A stretch of 64,000 bases of DNA from Lingula anatina (GCF_001039355.2 NW_019776038.1:20230-84229), one strand, 5' to 3'; positions 10,641 through 23,751 are shown, counted from the stretch's first letter. Made by a program: numbers and translations. The notes: generated from the letters alone by a model not told the origin.

Positions 10641-12259
10641 AGGTATCATTCAGTAGAAATTCTAACCAATTTCTAAATTTCCACGCATAAGGCATGATAT
10701 TGCCCTTTCATTTCCAAATTACTCTCCCAAGAATGCATTCTAGACCCCCTCAGCATACCTTTCTTAACTCTAGGGGTTATCATAACTAGGGCAGGTAACT
10801 ACATGGCCGGGCTGGTTACTTTTCAGAGTTACCTGTCCGGCTGTCTGGCTAGTAATTTCCTTGAATTTCATACGCTGGTTATAGCTTAACTATAAGATAA
10901 AAAAACCTTTTTCACTGGAACAAAATGTCATCATGTCTTTATTCTGATAACCCAGTGTTACAGAAAAAAAAAATTAAAGTATCAATCCTTACTAAGTGAG
11001 GCATTGCCCACTATTTGGAACTTTTTCCTAGGTTCATCGAGGTCAGTTACAAATACATCATCATTCCCCAAACACGTAATAAGTGTGCTTTGAAAATACC
11101 GGTATTTATGTCTCCTCCATCTCAGTGTACCACAAACTTTTATGGTCTCATTCATAGCAAGAAAGAAGGCAACAAGGAGTATTGATTGTTTGTGATTTGG
11201 CCAAACAAGGCCGCTTTTATTATATAACCCCTCTATCCTGATCGTTTTAACAATAATAATAACAATGTAGCAAATTGTTGCCTGTATTTAAATGAAATTT
11301 TTTGAACTGAAGATTTCAGTTGAAGATTTGAGATAACTTGTAGCTTAATTGTATCATGCGCGTGAACAGAATGAATCAAGCAAAATGAGGCCAGGCAGTG
11401 ATGCCCCATGGTATAAGTAGCAACATGTGCCTCAATGGAGATTACCCCTCTAGGGCACAATTGAGCATGTGCAGAATGCACATGTGCGCAATTAAGCTCT
11501 GGAGATTGTTGTCGCCATAAAATGTCGTTTGACTACGCCAAACTTTCCTATATGCCGTGTTTTTATGCCAGTGGCCACCCAAATGAAGGCTGGACGGTTC
11601 TCTGTGGAAAGCTTTTCCCATATCCACTTTCAACGTCACAACAGGAAGACCCCTTACATTGGCCAAAGGCTAGGGCACAATGAATGACCTCTAAGAAAAG
11701 ATGGCAGTGAGAGCCAATAGGAAATGTCCGGGATAGCCTATTTTGAACATCTGGGCAGCAGATGACGTCAAACGTGACCTGGATTGGAGCGAGATTTCAC
11801 GAGAGGTGGGGTTAAAATCTGCCATTAAAACTTCTCTCGCGGTCGGGCACAAGTCTACGTTATAGGATTGCATTGAGTAAAATTTGGCGTTGTCATGTAA
11901 TTTGAGATAGAGCAACGCAATGGCGAATTGCTAATGTTGTGTCGTAGGGTGCATTGCAGTTAAAGTTAAGCGAGAAAACCAGGAAAATGACCATGGATGA
12001 CGGACACGACTGGCGAGAGAAATGAAGTGAAGAAAGAGAAGTTGGGCTTGATTAGATTAAAAGGACTAAGTACCGACATGTTTAAAGTAGGCCTACAGAT
12101 CAGGTCGCAGTATTTTGTAGAAAGGAAGGGACCAACTGCAGACAACTCGCACCCGGCACGTCACTGGCTCCATGGCATCACCGTATAGACCGTATCATCA
12201 ACGGTCGAGGGGCATATTATTAATAATTAAGTTTTGTGTGTAGTTTACAGGACTGTACA

Positions 12260-13270
12260 GGGGCGTAACCAGACCTTTAAAAACTGTACGCACAGATTTT
12301 TAAAATTCCCAGCAAAATGAAGACTAACGCAAGAGATGAAGGACAGCGTAATTACAGCATATGTACCACACATCGCAGCTTAATTTCCATTAATAATAAA
12401 ATCATCATTTAGTCAAAAATATTCTCGCAATTAAAAACGTTTCAATATTCCTATTACCCAGAACGGTATATTTATTTAAAAGGAGGCTAGCTTCGCATAT
12501 GTGGAACCCCCTTCGAATAATCTTTGTTCCACCTCTGAGTTGAACTATTATACGGTTTCATTCACCTTACATGTGGATGCATGGCTCCCAAAAACAACCA
12601 ATTGTACGACACGACAGAGCTCTGATACATCTAAGTTTAATTATTTGTTTGTAAAAATTGCCCATGTCACCCTGTTAGTTTGGAATCTTTTGCCCTGTAG
12701 TAGCGCCATTGAAATATAAAGAATGAAAATTAAAATTACATGTTACAGTTAAAAATAGGTACTGCCGAAGGATAAAAACTATTTAAAAATCGCTTACTAC
12801 CCTTAAAAGCTAAGAGTCTCGAATTGCTAGGTAAAAATTTAAAAAGGGTATGGGCTGGATGGGAACTGTCTGTCATTATTGATAATGTTTTCTTTTTAGT
12901 CATGTCTAGATATATAGTATGGACGGGAGTTAGATCTGTTCCAATTACAATCCATGCAGTTTCGACGATCTTTTCCAACTTGTTCCTCTCCTCCACAGTT
13001 GTACGTCCATACCAAACAGTTACTGAATAAGTTAAAATACTCTCTAAAACACACCTGTAAAAGTTCGTTAAAATAAACACATTTCTGGTTGGCAAAAAGG
13101 GGCGGGGCTATACAATTGATACAGAGAATTTGTACATACAGGTGACTTTAATAAGCAGAGGATTTTCTTTTATATTCCGTGAAAAATACACTAAATTTAT
13201 ATAAAATAATATCATGGTTGTCCAAAAAATTGTACGCACAGTGCATCCGTGCGTATGCCTAGTTACGCCC
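12260..13270. mobile_element. DNA-transposon-like element with inverted ends, carrying a retrotransposon fragment
   Basis: The left end GGGGCGTAACCAGAC…TGTACGCACAG and right end TTGTACGCACAG…CCTAGTTACGCCC are related in inverted orientation at the outermost GGGCGTAAC/GTTACGCCC. The interior has no transposase but contains the minus-strand RT remnant at 12736-13095, suggesting a nested insertion. Confidence 0.5.
12736..13095 (-). pseudogene. Retrotransposon RT C-terminal fragment
   Basis: The frame reads NFYRCVLESILTYSVTVWYG, then RNKLEKIVETA and near the end LFKFLPSNSR and KRFLNSFYPSAVP. It matches the fragment at 2940-3406 motif by motif and is the C-terminal tail of a LINE-type ORF2. The upstream part with RT catalytic motifs is missing, so it is a 5'-truncated copy. 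Confidence 0.75.
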
Positions 13271-14021
13271 ATGGGACACCATGGTTTATTAATGTAATGC
13301 AGCCCTAGTACTTGTTTTTAATAGTCTTTTACGGTAACTATATCAGACAAATTTGCTTGTACCATTCCTGTCTCCATATAACGTGTACCTGATTATGAAA
13401 TGCTGGTGAACCTTCCACACCTATTAAGTATACACAATGTTCAGTTGCATTTGTAACATTCCATGCCGGGTGGTCAGTTATGATAATTGCAAGTAAGGTA
13501 GAAATTAGAATTGGTATTTTACAACAACGTTTATCACATAATGATATATATTTCAGAAAACTACGTAAGTTATTTTTTTATTTATTTTAGAGCATGACAG
13601 ACACAGCACATGTTATTGAACCAGGCAAGAACTGTGAGAGTCATGTGGTCAAGATAATCAGATGTTGAAGATTGCTCAGTGTATATTAATCTCTTATGTC
13701 CTTAGTTATTATGTTGTTTACTTAATTATATCAGGAGTCAACAGATGGCATTTTTGTCTGGGTGTCACTTACAGTATCAGGCATTTTCTTTATTACTTTA
13801 AAATGAAATATTTGGTTTTATGAATATATATATAGGCCTATGTATTGTACTGCACTAGTGATTTAATGAAGAAAATTATATTTCTTGCTAGTATCATTCT
13901 TATGTTACTGTAGTCACTTTTTTAATAACTATATGACACCTGTTTTTCATATCATTCACTCAGATCACAAATACAAGTTCGCCTGTGATGTGTTTATTTG
14001 TTGCATTTGTGTATAACTGTC

Positions 14022-14027
14022 AATAAA
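14022..14027 (+). terminator. Possible polyadenylation signal AATAAA
   Basis: Canonical hexamer about 350 nt after the stop of the tentative last exon at 13591-13668, followed by a T/GT-rich stretch. Confidence 0.3.
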
Positions 14028-16449
14028 ATGCAATGATTTTGTGAAAATTTCAACTCATATGTTGTCCATTTTAATACTTTCTTTTGTCATCTTTCCTGTC
14101 ATTTAAGTCGGATCTGATCACAATGAAACCTACATTTTGTGAATGCTATCCATTAGTTTCTATAGCATCATTTTCATAAGTAAATAAATGAAGAAAATTA
14201 ACTTTATGATCAAACTCGAGCCTTTTGAATTAGTTACTATAAATTTAGTGAAATTAAAACAAAGATGCAGACAAGTCTAATGTTCTGATATGCCATCCAT
14301 CAGTAAATGAAATATCAAATGATTTTATTTTACTTCTTTATAAATAAAGTTTAATAGTAAAACATTTATAAAGAAAAATTAGTTGCAGTTATAAAGCTTT
14401 TGTTGTTCAAACGGATCTCATGAAATGACCAGTCAATGAAGAACAATCAAAAATGAACAATATCTTTAATATGTCTATTTTGCATCCACTGGCATGTTTA
14501 GTCAAGCATCTCTTTAAAATCCCAAAGACAGTAATATAAATTGACAATTTAAAAATGAAAAAGAGTGGATAACTATATAAAGTTCTTGACATCTACATCA
14601 GGGAAATAGTGAAAATGGAAGTTTGTAGCCAACACCGATTGAAGAATATTTGCAAAAAAACAGAAGTAGGAAATTTTATATTGCAATACGCTGGAGTTAA
14701 TAATTTAAATTTAGTAATAATGATAACCTAAGAATGAAGCAATTAAGCCCTCGACAGCACTGGATTACTTTATTTACAAATGTCCAATGATTGTAGAATG
14801 TACATGGACCTACTTTCAACATTGATCTCATTGAAAGCAAAATAGTCATGCCACTCCCATAAAGTGACAAAAAGGTTGCAAATGAATCTCTGCCAAGGCC
14901 ATAAAGGTGATATAGTTGTGAAAGTCCATCATTCCTATTCAAAATGAATAACAATACTGCCCCTGTTATATAAACAAGGTTTGTTAAGTTTGTATGTACA
15001 GTAAGGCATTTTATCCATCCCTGCAGCTAAAGGATTTAAGTCAATTTAGACTGGTTTACATTTGCCAAGCAGTGTGATCCATCTTTATCCCAGAGTTTGC
15101 ATGTGAAGTTATCCAGCCCCCTTTACCGGGTATGTCCAATATGATGCTAGAGCCACAGTATGTTTTATATGGCATCCCCACTGAAAAAAAATGAATAATT
15201 TATGTTCACTCACAATAACAAATTTGACGTGCCGGATACTAAACATACACTGCAGCACTATAGTACTGGCTTTTTGAGAGACTGAACTTCAAACTAAAAG
15301 TGATAATGATGGCCTTTTTAGTTTGTGAATAAAACGACTCAAAAACATCAGCTGACAAAACCTATCATACATCAGAGATATATATTAACAGAGATGTGAT
15401 ATACACTTCATTATAAATTAAGAAATATTTCCTTACCTGGCAAAGTTTAATATTGGCCACATGAATAATTGGAAGCTGCCGGGGCATTATCAGTCCGATT
15501 CTCATTCATAGTTAGGCGGCTTAGCCAAAAAATTTGCAAAAGTTGATACAAGCATGAAACTTTCCACGATGAATGACCATTGGGTGTTTATCAATTTTGG
15601 ATCGGGGGGCAATTCCAAAATTCACAAGTACCCGGATGAGCGGCTTTCTTGAAATATGCTGATTCAGCATTTTTACGTACATTCAAAATTCCCTTAAACG
15701 AGCACTACCGGCGTTAATTATGATAATATGAATAAATTTGAGCAACATACACTTACTGTGCACATCTATAACAGTTATAATGACGTCATGATGATGTCAC
15801 TGGGTGATACTGCACAATACATGCGAATATCTTCTGACTCCCATATACTAAATAGTCGAACCCTGCAATGATCTTTCCTGTAAATATCCATTACAGAAAT
15901 CCATCCTTTAGGGCTAGCTTGGTGTCTACTTTCAAGACTTTGAGCATTTTCAATATGGTCGTCAATTTTTGAGGGAAAATAGAAAAACAACCAAAAGTCG
16001 ACAGATATACTTTATTTGTGGCTTTTGTGAACCTATTTCCTGTCAGAAATACACAGTAGGATAATTGACTGCGTACTAGCACGTTTCTGGTATGGATAAA
16101 CCAAAATGGCCGCCAACGCATACAGCAGAGGATGAAGTATAGATGTAAAATCAGTCTATTACTGGTATAATTAGTCTAATTAAAACTTTTAACGCCTTCG
16201 ATTTTTCCGTTCATTTGGATTTTTCATTGGCCACTATCCTTACCTATCATAAATAGCTTTTTTGACATTCAAAAATAAAAAAAATGTAAATGAAAAAGAG
16301 AAAGAATAATTTACAAAGAAAGGGGGTATAAAAAATAATTAAAAATACATAAAAAATTCAATTACGGACTTATTTTGGTAGTTTTTTTTTTTTCGTGGCA
16401 GTCTGAACTGCTAGAGCACGTAGATTTTAATGCAAAATTACCATTCAGC

Positions 16450-16549
16450 AGTCAGTTGTTACCATCTCAGCCATGTGACATTAACATAAATTATATACAG
16501 TCAGTTGTTACCATCTCAGCCATGTGACATTAACATAAATTATATACAT
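16450..16549. repeat. Tandem duplication, 49-bp unit x 2
   Basis: AGTCAGTTGTTACCATCTCA… is repeated exactly with a 49-base period. Confidence 0.95.
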
Positions 16550-16629
16550 GTATATTTCACTCAGTTGCTGATGAACTCAACCAAACCACCTTGTTTCCCA
16601 CTGACGATCTTCCACTAATGCGGCCCTTG

Positions 16630-17590
16630 AACAAATGTGGAAATTGCCTTAAGCTTCTTGTCTCCCTCGAATTGCTGACGATCTCCCTCCGACCTTATTC
16701 ATATTGCCTTCTCGTTTTGCTCGGATTCATAACTATCTCCCGCTGATGATTTTTCTGTTGACGAAGTCCCTAAAACGAATATGAAATTTACCTTCTCGTC
16801 TCGCTCGGATCGCAAACGATATTCGGCTGACGATGTTAAAATTGCCTCTTCATCTCGTTTGGATTGCTAAATGCCATTTGCTACATATGCCGTACAATGA
16901 AATCATATACGGTTTTCCGTGCGATTTTTATGGCATCGTAAGTGGCTGCGGGCTACGGCAAATACATTTATATTACATGCTTGTGCCATGCCTTGTCGCT
17001 AATTACTATAAGCTTACGGATATGAAGGGAAAATTCGGTTTGTCGACTGAAACTGATCATACCGAGTCCGTTCAGTCTCAGTGCAGCTGCTGCACGCCTT
17101 CCGTGTGGCTTTCTTGAAGATAGACGATGTTGGCGCATATTCCTAGGATTTTTAGCATCCACGTGGTCAAAAGAGGAAAAACACACAACTTTAAATCTGT
17201 GCATGTGAATTACAATATTTTAAAGACCTTTGCTATTGTTATGCCCCCTTAGCCCACCAAGGGAAAAGAAGCTATCTCACGCTGACGATATGCCGCTAAC
17301 GAACTCCTTTGCGCGAATATGAAAATTGCTTTCTCGTCTCTCTCGGATCGAAAACGACATCCCGTGGAAGGTATGAAAACTGCTTAGTGTCTCGGTCGGA
17401 TCGGTAACAATCGTCCGCTGCCAATCATCCGCGGACAAAATCCCTTGAACGAATATGAAAATTGCTTTCTCGTCTCGCTCAGATCGCAAACAATCTCCCT
17501 CTGTAGATATGTAAATTGCCTTCGCGTCTTGCGAATGATCTACCGCTGACAATCTCCCGCAAACGTAGCCCCTACTGAACGAATATGAAA
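16630..17590. repeat. Degenerate tandem/minisatellite region
   Basis: Diverged units contain GACGATCTCCC, then GAACGAATATGAAAATT, then GCTTTCTCGTCTCGCTC and GGATCGCAAACGAT. At least six units are seen in two blocks (about 16660-16870 and 17270-17590) separated by unrelated sequence. Minus-strand frames through it give repeated ERDEKAIFIF-like peptides, a by-product of the repeat rather than a gene. Confidence 0.75.
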
Positions 17591-18345
17591 ATCGACTTTT
17601 CCTCTGTCAGCGCTGTCAAGTGATGCTTGAATGTCTGATAGGTTTAAGTTACAGGCAGCCGTCCAAATGGCGGCTGGGCGGTTCGCTGATAAAAAGCCTA
17701 ATCAAAAATCTAACCTAAGTTGGAAATGTCTTTAGCCTTATTTTTCAAACATAAAGGGGTTACTGCTGACATATTAGAGATGACTGACAGCTTAATCGAA
17801 GAAGAATCTTGATTAACATACCTCCTTTCCTTTTTGTTTTATTACGTTGCCTTCCAAGCGTATAATTTTACTGACATACAATGTATATGTAGATTTTATT
17901 CGTTTAAAATCTTTTTCAGTGAAAAAAAAAACATAATTTACCATCTTTTTACCTGCCTTTTCCGTACCGTTTTGGTGGCCATTTTGCTATTTCTATTAAA
18001 ATGACTTGCAGATTATGTAAAAGAAAATCCTAATACACACTACCTCTGTATAACGACAAATGTAGGTTTGGATTTATAGTCAGACATATACATATAGCAC
18101 ATGAACCCCTTCTTCCTACTTTAAGCTTCCATCAAAATTCCAATATGTGACTTTTAACCTACTTTATTGGGTAGTCCTCTTTGGGCAGGTCTTGCAATGT
18201 ACTATGACTATGGCAGCTATAGAGCATGCGTGTTCTATTGAAAAGTGCATGTCGTAAACGCCTGCATAGATGACTCCGACATTTTGCATACTGGTACAAT
18301 TAACAGTGCCTTAACTATGCGGGGCAGTACGTGTGTCATAACATA

Positions 18346-18550
18346 GACCCCATTCCCACAGATTTTAGATCGATATATCCCCGTGGGGAGTCTCACTAGA
18401 TTACTGTCAGCTTAACCGGCTAAAATGTCTGTCCCGCCTACTAAAAGCTGTAAGGAGGTCATTAACTTCCGTGCGCGGAAAATTAAGCGTGAACCCCCAG
18501 GGAGTTAGGTCGATCTAGTTGGATCTATCTAAATCTCTGGGAATGCGGTC
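18346..18550. mobile_element. MITE family 2, complete copy
   Basis: The left end GACCCCATTCCCACAGATTT and right end AAATCTCTGGGAATGCGGTC are inverted repeats of about 20 bp, flanked by ATA on both sides (18343-18345, 18551-18553). The 205-bp core has no ORF. Three-base AT-rich target duplications are typical of PIF/Harbinger-type MITEs, so that superfamily is a reasonable inference. Confidence 0.8.
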
Positions 18551-18824
18551 ATAGTTGCTCTGCCCCATACGTTTTTGGCAGTCCGTGTTTTGATTGTTAT
18601 TTACTTGTAAAATCTTGGCATGAAGGTGTTATTTTGTTAAAAGCTTAACCCAGAAAACAAACAATTGTGTTAAAATAGAATAAAGTGATTAATTCCGGCC
18701 ACAACATATGGTTAAAATATATATAAATATTTTCAAGTCAAACAAAGCCCAAAAAACTAGTTAGACCGATGAGCCCAATGTCAATTCTCATCCTTCCTCT
18801 GTGGACTATTACCTGTAAGTATCA

Positions 18825-18849
18825 TTTTTTTTTTTTTTTTTTTTTTTTT
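18825..18849. repeat. Poly-T tract
   Basis: Twenty-five consecutive T residues. Confidence 0.95.
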
Positions 18850-20975
18850 ACGGCGCAGATTATTATTATCTGATTTAATACAGACCGTCACTTACTAACT
18901 GATGTATACCTATCTTTCATGGCAATCGTATTAAGCAATAAAACATGGATGGTTTACCCAGTATGTTTCTAGAACGGTATTGATGTATAGTGTGTAACAT
19001 GTGCAAAATGATAGACCCTCTGCAAAAATCCTACCCGATGTGCAAAAATATTCCAATGGGATTGTTGTGCTGTCGTTATGGTGATATCCAAGCAGCAACA
19101 GCACCATAAAATAGGATAAAATCCACAAGAACACTTCAATTTTTCCCGAAATACAATATTAATATTTATCTAATGCTTACATATCTGTATGCACTTCATT
19201 GGATAAATGCCCTGATTTTACTGACAAATCGACTTCATAGGATAAAATGCGACTTCATATCCACATAAGATATTGCCTGCTACTTCATGGGATAATGGTG
19301 AAAAAAATATTGTTGGCCCAACGTTATGAGAGATAACGTTTTTGAAATGTAATGTTTTTGTACTTTAAATATTATCCAAAATAGGTAAACTGTACGTTTT
19401 AATTTACTTGCATGACTGAGTAGGGTTTCTTAAGTGGTATTGGATGCATGTTTTGAGCAATTTTACAATACACAGGCATATGCAGGTGAGGATCCAGGAT
19501 TTCTGAAAAATCAGTACATTATGGGGATAACAGTCAGCGTTGAAAAAAGGGGGGATCCAGATCCCCTGGGCCCTCCCTTCCCAGATCCTCTAACCACAAT
19601 GGGCCGTAAAACTACTGGATCAGGTAAACCAGGCTATGATAACATTATTTACCCGTGGGTTATTGGACTATAAGATGGATAAATAAACAAATAGGAATAA
19701 ATTATTTAACAGAAATAAATAGATAATAGTGTTGAAAAAGAAGCAGAGAAGGCATATAAATGTGCACTACAGTCGTCTTGATCAAGTCGCATCCCACTCT
19801 GAAAATACTATTTTTCCATGAGGAAAGACACACGCAAGTGTAATGTCTTTATGTCTGTCTCTTGGTTTCCGAGGGGCTCTGTTCTGGTCCTAAACATGTG
19901 AATGTCCATCATGGCGTGATCAAACGTGTTCCCGAAATACTTAGCTGGCTCTCTTTTGACCCGAAAATATTATCTGCGGCACAGTCTGCATTTGGAAACC
20001 TGCTAATAAGGCGTTCGGGGGAGGGGGGTTACTTGTTGTTTAGCAGCCTAATTAACGTGGTTGATCTGCGAGATCAACAGGCTTGTAGTATGATATTTAT
20101 ACAGAATAAATTGATGAATCTGAATTAAAAAAGTTAAGTTGCAAAGTAACCATGTGTCTCAAGTATATTGCTTATGATTGCTTATTTCTTTCGTGCTTCC
20201 ACCTCACGCGAGGACTTGTAATTGATACACTGTTACTTGGTTTAAGATAAGAGCGTAAATTAAGTACAGCAACTACAGCCTGGAGAGTAATTCCACAAGA
20301 TAGTTGAAAAGCTGCATTTTGCAACCAACAAAATACGTGAAAATGCAATCTGCGACTGTAATTTTTAGCAACCAATTTCCTCAAAGTAACTGGAACAATT
20401 TGAAATAATACAGATATAGAATTGGGATGGGAACGGGGTTGCCTTGACACAAAAGGCTGAATCTGGTGTCTGCCCCCAGGGTGGATGATTAATATTTTAT
20501 ACATAAATCACAATTTCTGTCATCTCCCCCAAGAACACAACGATCAGTTTTTAATTGAATTCCTTGTCCTACATTCAAGCACAGCTGTTCAGCGCTGTGT
20601 GCTGCACTTCTCTTTTTTCAAGGACCCATTCACATTCGTAATGACAGTTGTAGAGCCGCATTTTGCAACTGCAATGCATTTTGTAACCAGGATTTTTTGT
20701 AAGTCCCTGAAACGGTTTGAATTATGGGATTTGGTTGTACCATAGGTTGATTGTAATTTTCACATCGTAATTTCTGCTATCTACCCGTAGATCTTCAGGA
20801 AGCTGAAACATTGGGAATTAATAAACCTATATGCAAAGGATCTTCGGAATTTTAGTGTGACTTTGCAGTCCTTTGGGGGGGGGGTATATTTTTATATCGC
20901 TGTTACTGTTATCTACCCCTATCCATTAAAGTGAGGAACATGAGACATTGGGCATATTTAAACTTGAACAATAAA

Positions 20976-21060
20976 ATTCCGAATAGCCTTTGCAAACCCC
21001 AAATAATAAGTTAATCAATCCCTGACGTATCAAGTTCCTAACTATGATGATCTAGGAAGT
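20976..21060. repeat. 85-bp direct repeat, copy 1
   Basis: Starts ATTCCGAATAGCCTTTGCAA and ends GATGATCTAGGAAGT. The copy at 21299-21383 differs at only a few positions. Confidence 0.92.
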
Positions 21061-21298
21061 TAGTTAAAACCCCATTCAAGACCCCATACTCTCAGGAACC
21101 CTAGGGTCCAAGTCCCGTTTTTCTTTAACAATAGAACATGCATGTTAATTACTGCTCTTGGGTTATTAACATTTTTGTTTTGTGTTAAGACACAACAGCA
21201 GTTGATCGCTGGGATTCCTGAGTGGGTGGGGCCTCCAATTAGTTTTTAATTGGATTCCTTGACCTATATTCATGCATATGGCTGGCGTTTATTCCGAA

Positions 21299-21383
21299 AT
21301 TCCGAATAGCCTTTGCAAACCCCAAATAATAGGTTTATCAATCCCTGACGTATTAAGTTCCTAACTATGATGATCTAGGAAGT
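21299..21383. repeat. 85-bp direct repeat, copy 2
   Basis: Near-identical to 20976-21060; the start-to-start distance is 323 bp. Confidence 0.92.
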
Positions 21384-21534
21384 AACAATGTGAAACAGGT
21401 TATGCATGTATATAATTGTCCACCCCAGTGGGAAGCTTGACCAATGTCGGCGTACCTAGCCGAGGCAACCCCGTCCCCATTCTAATTCTACCTCTATAGA
21501 ACTTAACACTATTTAGCCACTAGGAAAAAAATCC

Positions 21535-21710
21535 TGGTTGCAAAATGCGTTCCGGTTGCAAAATGCGTTTTCACGATTTTCTTCGGTTGCAAAATGCATT
21601 GCAGTTGCAGAATGCGTTCAGCTGCAAAAATGAGGCTCTATTTGTAACGCGGCATTTTGCAACTGAATGCATTTTGCAACCGGCTGCAAAATGCGGCTCT
21701 ACACCAGTTT
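21535..21710. repeat. Cluster of GGTTGCAAAATGCGTT units in both orientations
   Basis: About seven occurrences of TTGCAAAATGC or its complement GCATTTTGCAA sit within 175 bp, with further single copies near 20320 and 20655. The last ones face the first, so the cluster can fold into hairpins. Confidence 0.8.
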
Positions 21711-23366
21711 TATGAATCCCCAGTATATCATTCTCCCCGACCTAACTAGACAATTGACCGTTTCAATTTATTCAGATTTCAGTCTTTCCGACTTAAAACG
21801 TTTTCATTAAGTATATAGGCCAGGGGGTCTATCTTTTTAACCGATCGAGATATTATCGAAATGTTATGTTGCATATCAATAGAAAAGCTTATTTTGACAT
21901 CTTGTTATTTCAAGTCAAAACATTCATGTCATAGTTACATAACAGATACTTGTATAACACGAATAATGGAATAGGCGGTTAGTTAAAGAAATTAATGTAC
22001 AACTACTGTTTAGCAAAATTAAAACCTCTCTGCCTAGTAGAACCCTCTACCTGTACAGTGGAAAGACAAACATTTTTGCTACTGTGTACCCGCCACTACT
22101 ATAAACCTAGGCCGTCAATCAAATCACACACGGTCAGCTTTTTTTTTTTAGTTTAAAAGCAGGCATTGCGTTTATTGATAGACTTTGTTTGTCTTATAGT
22201 GTCTTAGACCCGCCATGATTGGACGTCCAAATATTGTCAATTTTTAATCGTCCTAAAATCTGAAAAATCTCAAAACTAAATGGGTAAAACAAAGAAATAA
22301 TTGTATGCTTTCCGTCACAGTACCGGAGCTCTTGAAATAAAACACATTATTTATAGAAGTTAAACTCACGGGTACATGTAAATACGAGAACATCTGAAAA
22401 TAACAGCTTCAATAAATTCCAACGAGATAAAATACGCACTATCATGTGAGTGAGTAATGTAACTCCCCGCCACCCCACCCCACCCCAATAGCAAATATAC
22501 GCGTCACTCTCGACATTACTGTCTAGAATGAAACATCATATCGACCTTTACGCCTAATTTCCACATGCAACCAGAACTGAAACATGTTTGGATACAATGT
22601 CCCATCCATGAAGTGGTAAATATCGCGAAGTCGTCTAAGGGTTCTTATTTTTTAACCAATGAAGTCGCCTTCTAGTAATGTTTATCCCATGAAGTGGTGA
22701 TATACTATGAAGTATCTTAACACACGTACATGTATGTATTCACTAATGTATAAAATATTAGAAACATAACACGGTCTTACCTAAAGGCATCCGAGGTTAA
22801 CAAATTACACCGAATACATCACGTATAGTGTTGAAATTAAAAAATAAAATGCATAAATAAGGCTCTTTTCAATAGAAACCACAATTCTCATTGTGCTACT
22901 TTCAAAACCAAATTTACAGCACCCGCTCTACCGAAAAAAAAAACGACGCGCTGAAATCGCTGCCATATATCAGTGTTAAACATTTGCAGCAACACTTCCA
23001 AACCAGCGCAACTAATTTCACATTTTGAACTGTGTCTTTTGTTCCCTACAGTGTCACAAATACCAAAATCGGTAACAATATCTACATGTACCATAGGGTA
23101 TTAAACAGGCAAAAACACTTTATATTCTTATAATACAATATCAACATTTTCCTTATATTTATATATTTATATTCACGTATGTTTTCAATAACCTCACCAG
23201 CACTCATAATTTGACCTTTTAAACTGTGCCTTTAGTTCCCTATAAAGCCACGAAAATCATAACTAGGTAACAATATCCACCAAAAATTTGGTTTACACGA
23301 AGATATAAAAACGGAGATTTAAAAAAAGACAAAACCCAAACAAAATATACATCTTTTGTTACTTAC

Positions 23367-23448
23367 GGTTTCGGCAAACTGCCAGACTGAACACTAACGC
23401 CAGCAGGGATATCCACGGTACACCTCCACTTTTTAGCTTCACTGCCAT
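23367..23448 (-). CDS. Exon 1: start codon and signal peptide of the modular gene
   Basis: ATG at 23448-23446 opens a 27-residue stretch with a basic start (MAVKLKSG) and a hydrophobic core (WISLLALVFSLAVC), a typical cleavable signal peptide. The frame stops at a good donor (AACC|GTAAGT) in phase 1, matching the phase of all downstream exons. Assignment to this gene rests on strand, phase and the absence of another candidate start; the intron to the next exon is 14.3 kb. Confidence 0.75.
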
Positions 23449-23710
23449 CTCTACAAACAAACACGCATCTTTTTAGTTTCCCCGTACAGTCTTATTTTAC
23501 AACATGTCAAGTTTAAAAGAATGACTTTTACAAAACGCTATAAGCTACAGTATAAGCTTCAAAACACTAAAAATGACTCTGTACATACGGTATGTGGATT
23601 GCGGAAAAATGAGTTCATTTGGTTGTCAAATAAAAAAAGATGAGGCATTCGATGCAACAGGAAATAAAAATACATGTACACGTGCTATGGGTCTGGCATT
23701 GCCCAGCTTC

Positions 23711-23751
23711 AGAGAGAGAGAGAGAGAAATAGAGAGAGAGAGTGAGAGAGA
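23711..23751. repeat. (GA)n microsatellite with interruptions
   Basis: GA repeats interrupted by AAATA and GT. Confidence 0.9.

Larger units (their letters stand above)
11997..13668 (+). other. Tentative small two-exon plus-strand gene nested in the intron
   Basis: A possible first exon begins at ATG 11997 (MTDTTGERNEVKKEKLGLIR…) and could splice at AAA|GTAGGC near 12087. A possible last exon after TTTATTTTAG starts at 13591 and reads SMTDTAHVIEPGKNCESHVV, ending in a stop at 13668, with AATAAA at 14022. The upstream 11700-11960 has a CCAAT box, a CRE (TGACGTCA, 11763-11770) and a CG-containing segment, promoter-like features. Against it: two upstream ATGs at 11987 and 11993 open a different short frame, the donor is weak and no family is recognised. 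Confidence 0.22.
9054..23366 (-). other. 14.3-kb first intron of the modular gene
   Basis: No further exon with phase-1 boundaries and recognisable domain content was found here. It contains MITEs (10478-10530, 12260-13270, 18346-18550), an RT fragment (12736-13095), a 49-bp tandem duplication (16450-16549), a degenerate tandem array (16630-17590), direct repeats (20976-21060 and 21299-21383), TGCAAAATGC clusters (21535-21710) and a tentative small plus-strand gene (11997-13668). The stretches 13.7-16.4 kb, 17.6-18.3 kb, 18.9-20.6 kb and 21.7-23.3 kb show nothing else I can support. Confidence 0.6.

Noticed and set aside
14697-16121. Minus-strand exon-like pieces at 15059-15181 (acceptor TTTTTTTCAG, then a frame with YCGSSIILDIPGKGGW) and 15775-15990
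   Set aside because: The first has a good acceptor, but no upstream exon joins it in frame and no domain is recognised; the second has stops before any usable donor.
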